Part shown: positions 11,689-23,196 of the stretch, one piece after another
How the letters are laid out: every line of letters starts with the position of its first letter
Numbering within the stretch: the first letter of the stretch is position 1
Assembly (NCBI GenBank): GCA_002077065.1
Contig: NAJO01000059.1
Span: 62,001-126,000 of the forward strand
Reading direction: 5' to 3'
Source of the DNA: Cryoendolithus antarcticus
Taxonomy: Eukaryota > Ascomycota > Dothideomycetes > Cladosporiales > Cladosporiaceae
DNA length: 64,000 nucleotides
The notes under the pieces: model-generated
Seen by the model: only the letters and a program-made list of their open reading frames with translations
Told to the model about the DNA's origin: nothing
Databases searched by the model: none
Position numbers and translations under genes: made by a program

Positions 11689-11922
11689 TTACTCTAACCT
11701 CATCCTCCGCTCCCGAAACACCAGTCGTTGCGGATGCACCAGGTACTCCGCCACACTACATCCCAGCCTGAGTCGCTGCTCTTCATGAAGCTCATAACGT
11801 CGCCATCTTTCGTTGTCCCAGTCAGCTGGCCGGCGGACGCCATTCGCGAAAGGGTTCGTGTTTAGTTCTGCATCGGGATGCATTGGTGCATCAGGATGGA
11901 TTGCTCCTGGAGCTGCAGGGCT
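11689..11922 (-). other. In-frame continuation of ADA1 beyond its TAG stop
   Basis: Immediately after the ADA1 stop codon (11923-11925) the same reading frame stays open for 77 sense codons, to a stop at 11689. The predicted peptide has strong coding character, with segments such as HPDAELNTNPFANGVRRP and DWDNERWRRYELHEEQRLRL, rich in Arg, Glu and Trp. It could be reached by stop readthrough. It could also be reached by a 75-nt phase-preserving alternative intron (GTAGCG...CTGCAG, starting just after the codon for Trp-Gln) that removes the stop. A separate 64-codon gene from ATG 11883 is possible too. I do not recognise a family. Confidence 0.4.
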
Positions 11923-13264
11923 CTACCCCACAGCCAGACAGTCGTCTAGCTCGCTCATCAAGCCGTCTAGATCGGCCTTGCCGCTACCTTGCCAGCTGGT
12001 GTCATCGGAGTCAATGTCCATCGCTGTACTATTGCTCTTAGTGATACCGTTCGTGAGTGGTCTGGACAATGGGCTAGCGCCATCTGTGGAGTCTGGCGGT
12101 GATGGGTAGTACGATGCTATCATAGACTCGGCGAGGAAGGGCTCAGACTTCAGATGCCGGTTGCCGAGCTGCAGTGCCAGTCGCAGGTCACTTGCGTCCA
12201 GCGGTTCGTGTCGGAGCGAGAGCTCAACCTCAGCCGGTAGCAGACCGGCGGCGTTCCGTTGCAGCACACCACGCTCAACGTCTTGCTCCTCTTTATTGAG
12301 CTGCCGTCGGTGCTTGGCAGTGATGATACCGCCCTCGACGTTCGATTTTGAGTGTGCGCAAAGCCGCGCGATGACATCTTTCAAGTACGCCTCAGTCGCC
12401 TGCTCCACCAGTTCTGCAACGCCCTGTGCAACTCCTGCAGCACCACCCGACAAGCCTTCTTCATAGCATATCGGCTCCACGCGGTTCAGCACGTTCTCCA
12501 TGCTCGGGAACTCCAACGTCTCGGCAGCAAGCGGCAGCGCATACTTCCGTCTGATCTCCAGATCCCAATTTGTTTTCGCCAGTCCTCCTCCAGTGGGCGG
12601 CGCAATCTCAGGCTGGGCGACCTCAAGCTCCCGACGGTACTCCAGCACTTCCTTCAGAGCAGCGTCTTGCCCGACCTTCCCTTCTCCCTTCAGCGCCTTG
12701 ACTCTCCGTCGATCCCGTGCATGAAGACTCATCACCTCCCTCTTCAGCCGCTCCTCCGTCGCATCGTTCGTGCCCGTTGCGCCGGCAGTCTTGGTGCCCG
12801 CGGTAGGTTTGTCCGTCGCGACAACCCATGGCGCGACTTCTGTGGGTGGTGTGTCGCGTTGGACGTTGGCATAGAGGCAGGTGATGAGGGTGTTATGGAG
12901 GGACAGAAGTGACACGGGCGGAGCGGCGAAGTTGGACGCGGGGATTACGGAGGGGATGGGGGAGAGCAGCGGCGCGAGGACGTAGGTGAGCTCGGGTTGG
13001 GAGAGGTTGCCTGCGCACGTGACGGTCAGCGGTGGTCAGACGAATGAGGGAGGTGCGACCTGTACCCAGTATGAAGGCATTGACGGCGGCCTTGTAGTCG
13101 GTCCATTGCTCCCCGAGCGCGACCTTGAGGTTGGTGTAGAGAGGCTCGAGATCGATGCGCGGGACTGGGACTTTGCCGTTCTTGAGTGCACTTGGCAGGG
13201 CGCTGATCGGCGTCTTGGTTGCGAGAGTAGGCGAAGTATTGATAGCGAGATGGGCGGGGTTCAT
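11923..13264 (-). CDS. ADA1: SAGA coactivator core subunit ADA1/HFI1
   Basis: Structural subunit of the SAGA histone-acetyltransferase and coactivator complex, a nuclear protein. Two exons (13264-13066 and 13010-11923), with a 55-nt intron GTACAG...GCGCAG, give 428 residues. The N-terminal block shows the fungal Ada1 pattern: RIDLEPLYTNLKVALGEQWT, then NLSQPELTYVLAPLL across the splice, then VSLLSLHNTLITCLYANV. The middle region is basic and includes RDRRRVKALK. A histone-fold-like stretch, with conserved LEFPSMENVLNR and LVEQATEAYLKDVIARLC, follows. The C-terminal half is less conserved and ends in an acidic segment MDIDSDDTSW and LDDCLAVG. SPT3, another SAGA subunit, is encoded about 28 kb away in this window. 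The frame remains open after the stop (separate entry). Confidence 0.85.
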
Positions 13265-13934
13265 GGTGTACTATGTTGCTCCCCTCGGGGCGGAGGTTAC
13301 GGGGCTGATGGTGAGATATGCATATGCGCGTTACCCTCCCTGCCGCGTGGAGTGAGCTCAGCAACTTGTGAACGTTACGGTATGGATATGCCCGCAGCAA
13401 CACTGGTCAGATTTCACGCCAATTAGGAGCAGAGCGCATGGCCCTGGTGCACTCAGATGTCTCTGGTGGTCACCATGTGCCAGCATGGAGGTCGCGGGGT
13501 GCCGGGAAGTTCCGCAGAGCCCCAGGATCTGATGGCGAAGTACATCTGACTCGGGCCCCCTTCACGATGCCACTTACGTCTCCAGCAATCGGACTACATC
13601 ACATCGCCAGAGAATAGCCTCTGATACTGAGAGGCACTTCAATTGTGTTACTACCGGCTCGACGACTCTCGAGCCATTGATTCTGGTGGCATTCCTGGTC
13701 ACTCTGCCGCCAGTTGCGGCGAGTCCCTCGCAGCTTGGAATCGATAGTTCATGACCGGACTGTACTTGGACACAGTTTCCTCGGAACCCTGTACCTCCGA
13801 GACTACCATACCCAATAGTTCCATATCAGAGGCTGTGGAATTGTATGTTGGACCTAAACCAGGCGACAAGCTGATTGTTCAGCCCGGACTTGCTAACCGC
13901 AAATCTATGGCTCCATCAGGCAGGTCAACGTCGC

Positions 13935-13940
13935 GATAAG
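13935..13940 (+). promoter_or_regulatory. GATAAG motif upstream of NCS1 permease
   Basis: CGATAAG at 13934-13940 is a candidate nitrogen GATA-factor site. It is the most distal of three such motifs in this promoter. Confidence 0.35.
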
Positions 13941-14072
13941 CATTACCCGCAGTCCAATTCCTTTGCTCTTCCATCTTGCGTACATGCAGGCACACGGAGC
14001 ACGACCACGAGCTTGTCGATCCGTGAAGTGCAGTCATTCTAAGGATCTGCACCAGGATGTTGACCCATTGCC

Positions 14073-14089
14073 GATAAGCATCGGATAAG
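14073..14089 (+). promoter_or_regulatory. Paired GATAAG motifs upstream of NCS1 permease
   Basis: Two GATAAG motifs, at 14073-14078 and 14084-14089, lie in the same orientation 11 bases apart and about 240 bases before the ATG. Closely spaced GATA pairs are the preferred arrangement for AreA/NIT2-type activators, so this is a better candidate than a single site. Regulation is inferred. Confidence 0.5.
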
Positions 14090-14329
14090 ATTGTGCCTAC
14101 GCCCAATAACCTCGTGGCAGCTGGCATTGATTCGGAATGCTGTCATTGTATGCTGCTACATGACTATGGGTTTCATGGGTCCGGATGTAGTGCGTAGTAG
14201 GTCATCCATGCGATGCTTGGAACTAAACCTTCGAGCTTCCACTTAAGCACGATAGCGCTTCTCTCTTCTCTTCTTCGCTGTCTATGTTTGCAAGTCTAGT
14301 CTTCTGCTTCCATTCGAGGACAAGGCGGG

Positions 14330-16213
14330 ATGGCATCCTACATCACGAAGCGGCTGCCGAGTGCGCAGACTCTCAAAGCTCGCACGACAACAATGAAAGC
14401 ATGGGAGTTGCCCAAGGAGCCGTCAGCTCTTGCGCCTGACTGGGTTCGTACAAACCGTGATATGGATCCTACTCCCCTGAAGGACCAGACATGGTCTCTC
14501 TGGACCTGGATGGCATACTGGGCGACCGACATGATCAATCTGGGTACATGGGAGACGGCATCAAGCATCATTGCAGTCGGCCTAACTTGGCGTGAGGCCA
14601 TCCCAATCATGGCTGTGGGAACCATGTGTGTCGCTGTTCCCGTGGTACTCAATGGCGCGATCGGAGCTCATCTGCACATTCCTTTCTCCATCATAGTACG
14701 ATCTGGATTCGGGTATTACTTCGCCTACTTCTGCATCGCCTCCCGCTCGATCTTGGCCATGTTCTGGCTCGGCATTCAGTCATACAACGGCAGTCTAGCC
14801 ATGACCATCATGCTCCGCGCGATCTGGCCGTCGTACAACAACATCCCTGATACCATCGGAGAAGCTACGCAAGGCATCTCAACCCAGGGCATGATCTCGT
14901 ATCTGCTTTTCAGTCTGATCCAGCTGCCTTTGCTACTGATTCCACCCACTCGCCTTCGTTGGCTCTTTATTATCAAGCTCATCGTGGCGCCCGTCACGGC
15001 CATCGCGACGATGGCGTGGTGCGTCAGCAAAGCTGGCAGCAGCGGCGATTTGTTCAACCAGACACCTAAAGTCTCGGGATCGGACTACGCTTACCTCTGG
15101 CTTTCCTGCATGTCCTCAGTCACTGGCACATGGGCAACACTCGGCTGCAATATCCCAGACTTCACGCGCTATGCCAAGAGTAGTCGTGGCCAGTACATAC
15201 AACTGCCGTTCCTGCCCATAATCTTCACCCTTTGTGGCGTAATCGGCGTAGTGACCACTTCAGCCTCCATAGTGATCTACAACGAAGGCCCACTATGGAA
15301 CCCGCTTGACATCTGCGCTCACTGGCTCGACGAAGGCCACGGAGGCCGAGCAGCTGCATTCTTCGCAGCGCTGAGTTGGTACATAGTACGCAATTACCCC
15401 CTTGAGGAAGCTCTGCAGCTTCGACTGACCAAGTCCGGCAGGCACAAGTCGGCACCAACATCACTGCGAATTCAATCTCAGCCGCCAATGATCTCACAGT
15501 CCTCTTCCCACGCTACGTGAATATCAAGCGTGGATGCGTCATCGCGGCTATAGTAGGCGGCTGGGTGATCGTGCCTTGGAAGATCTTGTCAAGTGCTCAA
15601 ACATTCTTGGCATTTATGGGCGGTGAGGACATCTCGGATTTGGAATATGGACACAGTTTGCTAATGGTACAACAGGCTACGCTGTGTTCGTGAGTGGACT
15701 GCGACCGAGGAGGTGCTCATTTGCGTGGACCTGCTAACACTTACCTAGCTCGCGCCAATGGCTGGTGTGATTGCAGCAGACTACTGGCTCATCAAGCGTC
15801 GCCACCTCGATATTCCCGCCCTCTATAACCCGCACGGGCGATACCGATACTGGTTTGGCGTCAACCCACACGGTCTCATCGCTTTCGTGCTCGCTGTTGC
15901 ACCGAACCTGCCTGGTCTAGCTCACGCCATCAATCCAAAGGGCACACATGTATCGGCGGGTGTGTTGAATCTGTACTCCTTCGACTGGCTGTATGGGTTT
16001 GTGGTGAGTATTTTCATATACACCACACTCGGCATGATATGGCCACTCAAGGCGAGCCTGGTCAGTGAGACCGTTTGGGGGTTAGATGTTGTTGAGGGGA
16101 GGGGGAGTGGATGCGAGGGAGACGAGATTGGGGATGAGGAGAAGACGGGCGGTAACGTGGAGAGTAAGATGGCTGAGGAGGAGAAGGGGTTGAAGGGAAC
16201 GAGTGTCGCCTGA
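14330..16213 (+). CDS. NCS1-family permease (uracil/allantoin/uridine FUR-type)
   Basis: A plasma-membrane proton symporter for a nucleobase or related purine catabolite. Four exons (14330-15385, 15442-15622, 15676-15689, 15749-16213) give 571 residues with about 12 predicted membrane segments. The N-terminal family pattern is LTWREA after WSLWTWMAYWATDMINLGTW. Core motifs include SWYI|AQVGTNITANSISAAND across intron 1 and FMGGYAVFLAPMAGVIAADYW across introns 2 and 3. Exon 3 is only 14 nt and encodes the YAVF part of that conserved block, so skipping it would destroy the frame. The FUR branch (Fur4/Dal4-like) is favoured by the N-terminal LKARTTTMKAWELPKE and the conserved PDFTRYAKSSRGQ segment. 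Substrate choice between uracil, allantoin and uridine cannot be settled by eye. GATAAG motifs upstream fit nitrogen control. Confidence 0.93.
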
Positions 16214-17018
16214 TGATCGAGACGATCTACAGCGCATGAAATTGAAGCCCTGTCACTGGCTTACACCGCGCTAGCTCCCACTGGTATTGACAGCCGCCGA
16301 GAAAAGGGTGCCGAATTTTGCTTCAGTGCGGTTGAAATCTTCATCGGCTCTTTACGCGGACTTATCGAGCTAGCAAGCTCTCACACCGTACGGTGGTGAG
16401 ATCTAAATGATCTTGCACCTACAGGTCTGTGTTTTGCCAGGTAAGAGTTGGTTTCGTGTCCTGCGCTATCTGAAGTGTTGGTCAGCAAGGGTGAGTCAGC
16501 ATTGATATACGTTGCCCTCGAAGTACCTCGATGGCATCTTCTGTGCTTCCCTTCGCGGCCCCATTATCCGAAGCTTCTCCTCCAGATGGCCAGACTCTTT
16601 CTATTGGGATGCCACCACGCAGGGACATCATCGGATCCTAAGCCGTCGCCAACACCCTTCGTTACATCCAGGCATCCAATGCGGCAGCCAAGCCTGCGAC
16701 CCAGCGCCAATATGTCAACCCAGCTGCATATCTCGGTGACGCTGGCGCAGGCACAGTTAATGCAAATATCATCTTTGTCACGACTACTACCACATATTCG
16801 CATGGACATCACTACTGACCTGGAGAACGACATCTCTGTTCCTGAGGGTGGCATGATGATGACCAAGTTGTGCGACCACCACCGGCTGCATAGTGGGACG
16901 ATGACCAACGTAGAGAAGAGATGTCGAGGTCGTCTCCTGTCGAGCGCAGTATAAGTACGATGCTTGAGAAATATCATTCTCCCTCCACCGCTCGCAAGCA
17001 ATCCCTATTTCTCCCATC
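16214..17018. other. Intergenic, no supported gene
   Basis: Between the NCS1 permease and the PRISE-like reductase. Overlapping short frames between 16448 and 17000 in several frames lack any recognisable feature. The final 100 bases include a TATA-like tataag near 16951, suitable for the downstream gene's promoter. Confidence 0.5.
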
Positions 17019-18431
17019 ATGTCTTCCTCAGGTTACCCACTCCACACCAGAGGCATCTTCAAATCCCTGCCCACCTTCTCCCCAGACCTCAAGGACCTTA
17101 CAGCAATCGTCACCGGCGCCAATGGCATCTCCGGCTTCCACACCATGCGCGTGCTGCTCGAGTCGCCGCAGCGCTGGAAGAAAGTCTGGGCTGCTTCGCG
17201 GCGCCCTCCGCCAGAGGAAATGATGGCGTTGCTTCCTGCTGAGCAGCGCGCGAGAGTCGAGCACGTAGCGTTGGATTTCTTGAGCTCACCGGAGGAGATC
17301 GCGAAGGAGTTGAAGGCGAAGGGCGTCACGGCTGATGCGGTGTTGTTTTACTCGTATGCGCAGCCGAAGAACGCAACTGCAGAGGCGATGGTGGATGTTA
17401 ATTGTAAGTCAAGATGTGGTATCAGTTACTATTTGGCAACAGAACTGACAGGGGCATAGCTGCGCTCCTTCGGAACTTCATCGAGGCCCTTCCAAAGGCG
17501 GACATCGAGCCATCGCGAATCCTGCTCCAGATCGGGGCGAAGACCTACGGTGTACACCTGGGTCCCGCACGCACACCACACGTCGAGTCCGATCCTCGTA
17601 TCGATCTCGAGCCAAACTTCTACTACCCGTAAGCACTATCTCCACTCCCTCTACCCGCCTCAACCGAGCTGACACCCATACAGTCAAGAAGACATTCTCC
17701 ACCAGTACTCCAAAGACCACCCCAAGACAAGATGGAACGTCATCGTCCCCGCCTGGATCATAGGCGCCGTCAACAACGCCGCAATGAACGCCCTGCACCC
17801 CCTAGCCGTCTACGCCGCCGTGCAAGCCCACAAGCAGGAGCCCCTCCACTTCCCAGGCGACTACGACTCCTGGATGGGCGTCAACACGCACTCTTCCGCG
17901 AAACTTACCGGCTACTTGAGCGAATGGGCGGTACTGGAAGAGAAGTGCGCGAACCAGACTTTCAACGCCAGTGATGACTCTCCGTTACCCAATAACCGCT
18001 TGTGGCCGGAGCTGGCGCGGTGGTACGGCGCTGAAGCGGGCTCCGGCCCTGAGCTCGATGAGAGCAAACTCACGACCATCGATCCGGGTGATGTGCCTAC
18101 GCCTCTCGGTTACGGTCCCCCACTCAAACCGCGCTTCAGCTTCACGCTCTCGCAGTGGGCGGGTAAGGCAGAAAACCAGGCGGCGTGGAAGGAGATCATG
18201 AAGAAGGAGGGCGTGACGCACAATCCTTTCGAGGATATCGAGGCAAATTTCTCCTTTGGGGAAGCGGTTGCGTGGGCCAGAGTCCTGCAGATCAGTATGA
18301 ATAAGGCGAGATATTATGGGTGGACGGGGCACGTAGATACGTTGGAGAGTCTGTTCTTGGCGTATGGGGAGTTTCAGAAGATCGGGATGCTGCCGCCGAT
18401 GGTGGTGGACAAGGCAAATCCGCTGATCTGA
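17019..18431 (+). CDS. PRISE-like NAD(P)H-dependent reductase (extended-SDR fold)
   Basis: Resembles the progesterone 5-beta-reductase/iridoid synthase-like family, NAD(P)H-dependent enone reductases. Three exons (17019-17403, 17460-17628, 17684-18431) give 433 residues. The dinucleotide loop is TGANGISGFH near residue 30. PRISE hallmarks are visible: ILLQIGAKTYGVHLGP (the TGxKxY-like block) and LEPNFYYPQEDIL, where NFYY contains the family motif and spans intron 2. A PAWIIGAVNNAAMN segment follows, as in fungal homologues. There is no signal peptide, so it is probably cytosolic. It lies tail-to-tail with a P450 gene 108 bases away, which may be chance. The natural substrate of fungal members is generally unknown. 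Confidence 0.88.
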
Positions 18432-18539
18432 GAGCCCTACAGTAAAGTCATATGTGCAAAATTTCCTTCTAAGATCGTCCCAGATGCGCCTAGTCCTACC
18501 ATGTAGTTCAGATCAGGTCACATCCGTTCATCGACGCAC

Positions 18540-20224
18540 TCACGCCTTCTCCCCCTCAAAGAAAGCAACATGCACCCCCCTCGCCGGCTGCAACACAATA
18601 TCCGTCCTCATCCCCGGGAACCCATCACCCCTCTCCTCAATCCTCTCAAATCGCTGCAAGATCCTCACAACCGTGTACGCCATCTCCGTAAGCGCGAATT
18701 GCTGTCCAATGCAAATCCTCGGGCCGCCATTGAAAGGTACGTATTGCCAGTGCTTCGGCTGCCAGGTATCCCAACGCTCAGGAACAAATTCGAGATAGTG
18801 CGGGAACTCGGTGGAGACTGCGGGGTAGACGTCCGGGCGACGTTGCATTACGAGCGTGCTGTAGCCGACTGGTGTGTCTTTGAGGACGGCAATGGGTTCG
18901 GAGCCGTCTGGTCCGCCGCCATGGGGGAGCGTGGTGTCTTCGAGGGCTACGCGGACGTTGTAAGGTACTACGGGGTAGAGGCGTAGGATCTCATTGAGGG
19001 TGTGTTGGAGATAGCGCATATTTTTCAGATCGGAGTATGACGGTGTCTTGTCTGAGGACAAGCCGACGTGCGTGGAGATTTCTTGCCGGAGTTTGGCGAC
19101 TACTTTGGGATTCTTGCTGAGCTCGTAAAAGAGCCACGAGAGCGTCACGGCGGTGGTGTCACGGCCGGCTAGGAGGACTGCGACGATTTGGTCGCGGAGA
19201 ACGGCGCGGTTGCGGGTGTAAGATGCGATGGCGTGGAGGAAGGTGTAGCCTTCGTCGGACTTTGTGCGTTTCTCGAGCTCTTCTGGCGACAGCGCAAGAG
19301 CTTGATCGATGTACTTGTCAATGAAGGTGTTCAGCACTTTGAGCCCAGCGTGGAACTTCTTCTTGGGCACGAGGCCTTGAAGTGGTCCTGCGCGAGCGAT
19401 TAGACCTTGCACATGCTGCACGGTGGTGAAGGCTTCGGCGAAGTCGCTGTTAGGTTGATGTAAACTGTTCACGCTGCCACCGAGCAGAAAGTCTGTCGCG
19501 GCATCGAGGGTGTAGCGGAAGAAGAGATCGTCGGCGCGCACTTCGGCACCATTACCTGAGCCTGCGAGCAGAGGGATGAGGACTTGGACGTGGGTCTCGA
19601 AGATTTGCAAGTCTGACACCCGGTCCTTGATGAATTGAGGTCGAAGAAGCTGTCGAGCATCATGCCACATTTCACCATCGGTGGTGAAAATGCCTAACGA
19701 TCCATCAGCAAAACCCCAACCCCTGCATAACAGCAATACTCACTCAAACCCAAGAAGTCCTTCCACTCTTTCCTGAACTGCGGTCCTTTTCCATAGCTCC
19801 CGAATTGCGTGGCCAGGATAGCCTTGATGTTCTCGTCATCAGCGGTAAGGATCAGGCGATCTCCCATAGCAATAGTCTCGAAAGTCCATTGCGGCTCCTT
19901 GCGGCCCTCGCTGGCAGCTGCGAAGTTCTTCCACCAGAATTCGTGCGCGCGGTGATTTACCACGAGGTATACCGCCTTGATGATGAACAGGATGTTAAAG
20001 GGCGTCCATGTCCGGAGCGAGGGTGCTCGAGAGCCCAATCTGTTTAGCTTGTTCTCTTTGGTGACTGCGGTTGCAACGGTCTTGAGAAAGAATATCAAGA
20101 GAAACAGTAGGGAGCTATATGTCCAAGTCCTCGAGTACGGAAAGAATTGCCACGCCCCGAGGGCCAGTAGGGCATAAGATACCGTTGGCGACGCGATGCG
20201 GTCTAGATTGTGAATGAGCGCCAT
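18540..20224 (-). CDS. Cytochrome P450 monooxygenase, CYP52-like (alkane/fatty-acid hydroxylase type)
   Basis: A membrane-anchored haem monooxygenase. Two exons (20224-19744 and 19693-18540), with a 50-nt intron GTGAGT...GTTAG, give 544 residues. A hydrophobic N-terminal anchor (LLFLLIFFLKTVATAV) is followed by the catalytic domain. The I-helix motif LLAGRDTTAVTLSW is near residue 330, ExxR is NEILRLYPVVPYNVR, and the haem loop FNGGPRICIGQQFAL lies near 478 with its axial Cys. AGRDTTA and the surrounding pattern resemble the CYP52 clan of n-alkane and fatty-acid omega-hydroxylases; the exact CYP family needs a search. The frame has an upstream ATG at 20257 that would add 11 residues; I chose 20224 because MALIH leads directly into the hydrophobic anchor. 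Confidence 0.92.
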
Positions 20225-20695
20225 CTCGTCCGACCAAACAAGTAATACCAGATACAACTGACAGCACAGAGGAAAAGTAGAAAGGTAAACTTATACCTTC
20301 CGTCTAACTACAGACGAGGGACCACCGCCCGCATCACCCCACACGCGAGATTCCCCATGTGGATCGCGTGCAGAGTACTTGAGTAAGGGACTGAAGGAAG
20401 TCTGTTAACCGATTGCTTGGTAGTGCGAATTTCTGATCTTGTGTAACCAATAGGAACGCGATGCGAGGCCGAGGCATACGACCGTTACTTGAACGAAGTG
20501 AGATCACATGTCAGTTCTGGTTCGAACACACGTTCAGAAGAACGAGATTAGCAGTGTGTGTGTATAGCCGCGATAATAAAATGGACTGCTGTGTACTCAT
20601 ACGAAAGGCTGCGCTCGGAGATGCAACCGCCTTGCCCAATCGTTCACAGTGTAGGTTTGTGCACATCGATTCAGTGATTTGTGCAGTGGAGCAGA
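20225..20695. other. Intergenic, P450 promoter
   Basis: A 471-nt region upstream of the P450 gene and downstream of the potassium transporter gene. No gene is supported. Confidence 0.55.
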
Positions 20696-23196
20696 TCATA
20701 TCTCCTTCAAGAACCCAATCTCGACCAGCCTCTCAGTAGGCACCTTCAAGTTCGCCATCTTGCTTCTGCTGTTGTGCCTCACAAATAGGAATGCGCTCAA
20801 TAACACTTTCCGCCAGAACGGTGATTCGGTTCGGACCTTCATCTCTTCCTTCCCAATAACGTACAGCACTCGGTGGTCATATGCATTTTCAATATACGCA
20901 AGATCAGAGGGCAGAGTCTCGCCCTCGCTCGTGCTAGGAGAGTCAGTCGCGAAGGAGTGCTTTTGGGACGAGACAGTCTGGTCAGGATGCGACTTGTCGA
21001 GGGAGTCGCGATCGAGCTTCTCCGAAAGCTGGGGTGAGAGTATCGTGTTACCGTTGCGAGAGCCGCCGTTGCGGTCAGCGTGGCGGCGGATGATGTACTC
21101 TCGAAGCTCCTTGAAGATGATGGAGGCGAGGTCTGCTGTGACAATGGCATCCATCTGCGAGGAAGGTTAGCCTGTGGCCATGGATTGCATCTCAGCGATT
21201 TACATACGTAGCCATGCCTCACGACCAAACGATAGCAATTCGGCAGGTTCAGCTCTTGCACAAAGTATCGCTCATCCGGCTCTACTGTCGGCGTCTCCAC
21301 AGCCCTCATATGGAGGAACACGATCACGTCTGTCTTCGTAGCAAGCTTGCCAATGAACTGCGAGAAGACCACAGGCGTCTTTTCGCCGATCTTGTCGAAG
21401 AAGATGCCGAAGCCCTTGTTCGTCGCCAGAACCTCGTGACCATACTGCACAAGTCTGTACTCGCCATCTGCATCCTGCTTGATGAATTGCGAAGTAGGCA
21501 GGCGGTCTTCGGCTTCTGCGTGCCACTGCTGCTCCTTACCAAATCGCCAGAGGATGAAAACTGATGCGAGGACCGAGGCGAGAGCAATCGTGAACCAGGC
21601 GCCATCTGGCACTTTAAGCAGTGCGGAGGAAAGGAATGCGCCGTCCATGCACAAGATTGTCAGTGCTGGCAAGATGACAAGATACCATGGCTTCAGCCAG
21701 ACGATCAGAGCCACCAGTGTGACCATGATGGTGTCAAAGAACGTGACAAAGATGACACAGACTCCGTACGCGTTGCCGAGAGACGTTGTGTTGTTGTAGA
21801 CTGCGGTAACGATGATCGTGCCTATCATGAGGAGCCAATTCGCGATCGGAACGTAGAGCTGATTGTGGTAGACTTTCGAGGTGTGAATGACTTTAATCGC
21901 CGGGAAGTAGCTGAGTTTCGTGATCTGGGCGATGAGCTGGAAGGTCGCTGTGATTATGGCTTGCGAGGCGACGATCGCCGCCAGTACTGCAAAGATGATC
22001 GAGGGAATGAGCATGCCTGGTGGTGCGGTGCTGTACACCGGGTAAGCGTATGCATCTGGAAAGCGACTGATGTACGCTGCTTGGCCCGCATAGGTCAATA
22101 GCAGCATCGGTAGACACCATCCAAGCCAACTGATCTGAATCGCGCGCATAGAGAACGCTCCCAGGTCGGCGAAGAGTGCTTCCACGCCAGTGAAAGCCAG
22201 CAGTACACCTCCCAGTCTGTGCCAGCCCTCCTCTTTGTGTCTGATCAAGAACATAAACCCTTCAGCCGGATTGAAAGCTTTGAGAACGGTATAGTCGTGC
22301 ATGATCAAGTTGTAGATTCCCATGCCACCTGTAAGTCCCAGCCAGATTATCACGATCGGCGCGAACATGCTCGCCAACTTTGTCGTCCCGAACGGTTGTA
22401 GTAAGAACAGCACTACCAGCGTGCCACAGGTAGCACCCACGACCGTCGAGCTCGTAACAGTCGTAGCCACATTCAATCCCTGATACGCGCCTAGAATACT
22501 CTGTGCAGGCGTGAGAACGCCATCAGACATGACCATGCTTACCGCAAACACACCAATGATCTTCAGCAGCCCTCTCGCAACCTTGCTCTTCTCAATAAAC
22601 GTCCTGATCTTGTGATTGCCTCCTGGCATCTCCCCAGTCTTGACCCGTTGAATTCTAATCGTGCGCTCTTTCGGGTCGATGTTAGCGATCCGCGCGTACC
22701 TCGAAAGCAGCGAGTAGCAACTGAATGTGCCGCCTTCGCCCTCGTTATCCGCATGCAAGACAATAACCACATACTTCAGTGTGACCATCATCAGCAGACT
22801 CCAGATGACTAGCGATAAGATCCCAATGACATCCTCTCGCACAGGCGGCCCGCTGAAAGTGCTCGAGAACACATATAGCGGTGAAGTTCCTATATCGCCG
22901 TAGATGACTCCAATGCTCTGGTAAGCGAGATATAGCAGCTGTTTCCCCTTGAATGTCTGCTTCACCCGGTGATCTGTCGGAAGCCCGGCAGTCTCGGGGT
23001 CGTCTTCGAGGTTCGACCGTGAAGAGCGGCGGAGGCCGCGCGAGAGAGAGCGTGTGTGTGAGCGCTGGTCGGGTGTGATGGTGCGCGAGAAGACTATGCC
23101 TCGGTCTGTGTCGGCGCCTGTGGCTGTGTGATCGCGAGAGAGGGTCCGTGTGGGTCGGATGGCATCGTCGTCGAAGTGGATGCCGGTGGAAGTCAT
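20696..23196 (-). CDS. High-affinity potassium transporter, HAK/KUP family
   Basis: Plasma-membrane K+ uptake. Two exons (23196-21208 and 21154-20696), with a 53-nt intron GTATGT...CTCGCAG, give 815 residues, typical of fungal Hak1. A basic, Ser/Arg-rich cytosolic N-terminus of about 85 residues precedes the first membrane block. The KUP signature is present as SIGVIYGDIGTSPLYVFSS, with later YGDxGTSP-type partners such as MVMSDGVLTPAQSILGAYQG and NEGEGGTFSCYSLLSRY. About 12 membrane segments follow, then a hydrophilic C-terminal domain containing a segment DKIGEKTPVVFSQFI and ending at FLKEI. The splice joins LVVRHGY to MDAIVTADLASIIF, continuous in homologues by pattern. No neighbour suggests a pathway. 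Confidence 0.94.

Larger units (their letters stand above)
13265..14329. other. Divergent promoter region between ADA1 and NCS1 permease
   Basis: About 1.06 kb with no supported gene; short open frames near 13751 and 13879 look incidental. It contains three GATAAG motifs on the permease side and a CT-rich leader (cttctctcttctcttcttcg) just before the permease ATG. Confidence 0.6.

Noticed and set aside
20505..20540. TTCGAAC sequence as a possible tRNA T-loop
   Set aside because: No matching acceptor stem, anticodon arm or internal promoter could be laid out around it; no tRNA was recognised in the window.
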